From: Bradyrhizobium sp. LLZ17 | Lineage (GTDB): Bacteria > Pseudomonadota > Alphaproteobacteria > Rhizobiales > Xanthobacteraceae | DNA: 64,000 bases | Assembly: GCF_041200145.1 (NCBI RefSeq) | Contig: NZ_CP165734.1 | Coordinates: 1,860,001-1,924,000 of the forward strand | Direction: 5' to 3' | Part shown: positions 61,282-64,000 of the stretch, in pieces | How positions within the stretch are numbered: position 1 is the stretch's first letter | Layout: every line of letters begins with the position of its first letter | The notes under the pieces: generated by a model | Database searches by the model: none | What the model saw: the letters and a program-made list of their open reading frames with translations, nothing else | What the model was told of the DNA's origin: nothing | Translations under genes and position numbers: made by a program

Positions 61282-62583
61282 TCAACCCGCGGCGACGGCG
61301 GGCTCCTCGCCGTCGAGCACGCGCTTCAGGCGCTCGGCGTCGAGCGCGCCTTCCCATTTGGCAATCGCGATGGTCGCGACCGCGTTCCCGATCAAATTGG
61401 TCGGCGTCAGGCCCTGCGACATCAGGCGGTGGACGCCGAGCACGAGCGCAACGCTCGTCACCGGAATGCTGCCGGTCGCGGACAGCGTTGCCGCCAGCAC
61501 GACAAAGGCGGCGCCCGCGATGCCCGCCGCGCCCTTGGACGTCACAAGCAGGATCAGCAGCAGCTCGATCTGCTCGGCGAGCCCCAGCGGCGTATTGGTC
61601 GCCTGGGCCAGGAACACCGAGGCGGCGGCGAGGTATAGACAGGTGCCGTCGAGATTGAAGGAATAGCCGGTCGGGATCACCAGCCCGACCACGCTCTTCT
61701 CGCAGCCGGCCTGTTCCAGCTTGGTCAGCATCCGCGGCAGCACCGTCTCGGACGAGGTCGTGGCGATGCAGATCAGCAGCTCTTCCCAGATGTAGCGGAT
61801 CAGCTTGAGCAGCGAGAAGCCGCAGAGCCGGGCGACGGGGCCGAGCGCCGCGATGATGAAGATCACGCAGGTCAGATAGAAGCCGCCTAGCAGCTTGCCG
61901 AGCGAGGCCAGCGAGCCGACCCCGAACTTGCCGACCGTAAAGGCGATGGCGCCGAACGCGCCGATCGGCGCCGCCCACATCACGAAGCCGACCACGGCGA
62001 ATATCATCTTGGCGGCGACGTCGACGAGGTTGATCAGCGGTGCCGCGCGTTCACCGAGTTGCACCAGCGCAAAACCACACAGCACGGAGATGAAGAGGAC
62101 CTGGAGGATGTTGCCCTCGGCAAAGGCACCAATGAAGGTCGCGGGCACGATGTTCGTCAGGAACGGCACGAAGCCGATCACAGCGGTCTGCTTTACATAA
62201 GGCTCGACCGCACTGGCGTTGATGCTGGCGGGATCGATGTTCATGCCGACCCCGGGCTTCAGCACATTGACCGCAATCAGGCCGATCACCAGCGCGATCG
62301 TGGTCATGATCTCGAAATAGATGATGGCCTTGACCGCGACCCGTCCGACACGGGCCATGTCGGCCATATGCGCGATGCCGTGCACGGCGGTGCAAAAGAT
62401 GATCGGTGCGATCAACATCCGGATTGCCTTGATGAAGGCATCGCCGAGCGGCTGCATCTTGGCTGCCGCCTCGGGACTGACGATCCCAAGCGCGATGCCG
62501 GCCGCCATGGCGATCAGCACCTGGATCCAGAGCTCCTTCCACCAGGCGCGCCCGCGTGGCTTGTCGATCGCCAGCGCCGTCAT
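61282..62583 (-). CDS. dctA: Dicarboxylate/cation symporter (DctA/glutamate transporter family)
   Basis: 433-residue secondary transporter of the DAACS family. Multiple hydrophobic segments and the signatures LPRMLTKLEQAGCEKSVVGLVIPTGYSFNLDGTCLYLAAASVFLAQA and VLAATLSATGSIPVTSVALVLGV identify it. It takes up C4 or larger dicarboxylates with H+ or Na+. Lying inside the operon between LigI-like and galB genes (4-base overlap with the former), it may import a pathway intermediate such as 2-pyrone-4,6-dicarboxylate rather than succinate. Confidence 0.93.
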   Translation of the reverse strand: MTALAIDKPRGRAWWKELWIQVLIAMAAGIALGIVSPEAAAKMQPLGDAFIKAIRMLIAPIIFCTAVHGIAHMADMARVGRVAVKAIIYFEIMTTIALVIGLIAVNVLKPGVGMNIDPASINASAVEPYVKQTAVIGFVPFLTNIVPATFIGAFAEGNILQVLFISVLCGFALVQLGERAAPLINLVDVAAKMIFAVVGFVMWAAPIGAFGAIAFTVGKFGVGSLASLGKLLGGFYLTCVIFIIAALGPVARLCGFSLLKLIRYIWEELLICIATTSSETVLPRMLTKLEQAGCEKSVVGLVIPTGYSFNLDGTCLYLAAASVFLAQATNTPLGLAEQIELLLILLVTSKGAAGIAGAAFVVLAATLSATGSIPVTSVALVLGVHRLMSQGLTPTNLIGNAVATIAIAKWEGALDAERLKRVLDGEEPAVAAG

Positions 62584-63464
62584 TCGCCAAACCCGAACAG
62601 GCGCGCCGGATTGCTGACCAGAATCTTCTGCTGAAACTCCACCTCGGGCGCAAACAGCGGGATCAGGTCGACGAGATCGCCGTCATTCGGCATCGCCTTG
62701 ACGTTGGGATGGGGCCAATCGGTGCCCCAGATGACGCGGTCGGGCGCGGTCTCGACGATTTTTCGCGCGAATGGCACCGCATCGGTGAACGGCGGGCCAG
62801 CCGAGGACACGCGCTCGGAGCCGCAAATCTTCACCCAGCACTTCTCGTCGCGCTGCATCAGCTCGATCAGTATCCTGAACGGAAGCTGGTCGAGCCCCTT
62901 AGACGCCTTCACCCGACCCATATGGTCGATCGTATAGCTCAGCGGCAGCCTTGCCAGCATATCGGCATACTCGGGGAGATCGATCGCATCGAAATGCAGA
63001 TCGATATGCCAGCCGAACGGCGCGACCATTGCGATGACCCGGTTGAAGACGCTCTTGTCGGGAACGCCGCCGAGATGGCGGACGAAATTGAAGCGGCAGC
63101 CGCGGAAGCCGCCTTCGTGCAGCGCACGAAGCTCGCGCTCGGTGATGGTGTCGTCGATGTTGGCAACCGCGCGGTAGGCGCCGTTGCTTTGCGCGATGGC
63201 ATCGAGCGCCACCGTATTGTCGGTGCCATGCACGCTGGCATTGACGATGACGGCGCGCTCCACGCCGAGTTTGGCGTGCAACGCCTTGAAATCCTCGAGC
63301 GGCGCATCCGGTGGCGTGTAGGAGCGATCCGGCGCGTAAGGATATTTCGCGCCGGGCCCGAAGATGTGGCAATGCGCGTCGCACGATAGTTTTGGCAGCT
63401 TGAATTTCGGCGTGCGCGTATTCGGATCAGGCGGCGGAATGGTGGGGATATAAGTCATTGTCAT
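62580..63464 (-). CDS. ligI: 2-pyrone-4,6-dicarboxylate lactonase-like amidohydrolase (copy 1)
   Basis: 294-residue TIM-barrel metal-free-type amidohydrolase of the LigI group. DAHCHIFGPGAKYPYAPDRSY at ~28-48 (HxH), DHMGRV, and RVIWGTDWPHPNVK at ~245, with the aspartate that activates water. LigI opens the lactone of PDC to 4-oxalomesaconate. It is directly downstream of a second such gene with which it overlaps by one base (TGATG), and overlaps dctA by 4. Confidence 0.9.
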   Translation of the reverse strand: MTMTYIPTIPPPDPNTRTPKFKLPKLSCDAHCHIFGPGAKYPYAPDRSYTPPDAPLEDFKALHAKLGVERAVIVNASVHGTDNTVALDAIAQSNGAYRAVANIDDTITERELRALHEGGFRGCRFNFVRHLGGVPDKSVFNRVIAMVAPFGWHIDLHFDAIDLPEYADMLARLPLSYTIDHMGRVKASKGLDQLPFRILIELMQRDEKCWVKICGSERVSSAGPPFTDAVPFARKIVETAPDRVIWGTDWPHPNVKAMPNDGDLVDLIPLFAPEVEFQQKILVSNPARLFGFGE

Positions 63465-64000
63465 CAGCCGAACTTGAACAGGCGTGCCGGATTGTCGACC
63501 AGCAGCTTCTGCCGGACCGCGCTATCCTGCGCATAGAGCGGAATCAGGTCGACGAGTTCGCCGTCATTGGGCATGATCTTGACGTTCGGGTGTGGCCAGT
63601 CGGTACCCCAGATGACGCGATCGGGCGCGTTCTCGATCAAGGCCTTCGCAAACGGCACCGCATCGTGAAACGGCTTGCCGGTGGCGGACGCGCGCTCGAG
63701 ACCCGTGATCTTGACCCAGCACTTCTCGTCCTTCTGAAGGTCGAGCAATGCGGTGAAGGCGGGATCGGCGAGCCCCTTCCCCGCCTGCACCGTCGCCATG
63801 TGATCGATCACGTAAGGCGTTGGCAGCGCAGTGAGGATCGGCGCGAATTCGGCGATCGTGCCCGGCTCGAAATAGACGTCGACATGCCAGCCGAGCTCGG
63901 CAACGCGATGCACGATGTGCTGAAATGTGGCCATGTCGCCGACACCGCCGAGGCGCTTCAGGAAGGCGAAGCGGCAGCCGCAGATGCCGGCCTTGTCGAG
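63464..64000 (-). CDS. LigI-like amidohydrolase (copy 2), 5' end beyond window
   Basis: About 178 C-terminal residues are visible, from CRFAFLKRLGGVGDMATFQHI to DNPARLFKFG. RVIWGTDWPHPNVKIMPNDGELVDLIPLYAQ is nearly the same as in copy 1, so this is a tandem paralogue (roughly half of the positions are identical by eye). The first half, with the HxH motif, lies right of the window. An internal Met at 63934 is not a start because the fold continues upstream. Confidence 0.9.
   Translation of the reverse strand, partial: LDKAGICGCRFAFLKRLGGVGDMATFQHIVHRVAELGWHVDVYFEPGTIAEFAPILTALPTPYVIDHMATVQAGKGLADPAFTALLDLQKDEKCWVKITGLERASATGKPFHDAVPFAKALIENAPDRVIWGTDWPHPNVKIMPNDGELVDLIPLYAQDSAVRQKLLVDNPARLFKFG

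Overview
The window looks like chromosome from a high-GC alphaproteobacterium of the Bradyrhizobium/Rhodopseudomonas type. The signs are strong G/C third-position bias, an IalB-type secreted protein, ABC uptake operons and aromatic/acyl-CoA catabolic genes side by side, Irr-like TTAGAAC half-sites near an iron receptor, and several families of short palindromic intergenic repeats. This assignment is inference from content. No rRNA, phage, transposase or CRISPR array is visible. There is one tRNA, tRNA-Gln(CTG).

Layout. 1-1.8 kb: acyl-CoA carboxylase subunit (cut by the left edge), an IclR regulator and a free-standing biotin carrier. 2-5 kb: a three-domain glutaminase (GlsA-STAS-cNMP), a MazG-like hydrolase, an AhpD-like protein and a 33-residue membrane peptide. 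5.2-9.7 kb: acyl-CoA module with DUF35 protein, thiolase-like protein lacking its cysteine, CaiB/BaiF CoA-transferase and a true thiolase. 9.7-21.6 kb: a sugar-acid regulon. One arm (minus strand) is an ABC sugar importer, a DenD-like SDR, KDG kinase (frameshifted) and KDPG aldolase. The other arm (plus strand) is a LacI regulator, an IlvD/Edd sugar-acid dehydratase and two SDRs. Near-identical LacI-type operators lie on both sides of lacI. 21.6-23.4 kb: GFA protein, site-2 protease and a small membrane protein. 23.4-29.4 kb: TonB/ExbB/ExbD, PiuC-type hydroxylase and a siderophore receptor. 29.7-34.7 kb: RND efflux pair and IalB protein. 34.7-39.3 kb: branched-chain-type (Liv) ABC operon. 39.4-49.8 kb: tRNA-Gln beside a decayed DUF1428 gene, DUF3750, a MerR/oxidoreductase pair, RNase Z, MaoC, two overlapping micro-ORFs, a lytic transglycosylase, and a shikimate dehydrogenase-Baeyer-Villiger monooxygenase pair. 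50-57.5 kb: DUF2961/GH172 glycosidase, AaeAB-like efflux with DUF1656, an orphan amino-acid binding protein and an amidohydrolase. 58-64 kb: a minus-strand operon that matches the lower protocatechuate 4,5-cleavage/gallate route (two LigI-like lactonases, GalB-type hydratase, LigK/GalC aldolase) with a DctA transporter, a Pht5-like protein and a DUF1932 dehydrogenase.

A striking overall feature is seven single-base frameshifts in otherwise well-conserved genes: kdgK, the sugar-binding protein (two), exbB, livF, the Liv binding protein and the monooxygenase. They most likely reflect base-calling or assembly error, but real decay cannot be excluded from the sequence alone. In each case both halves of the protein can be read and the junction located to a few bases.
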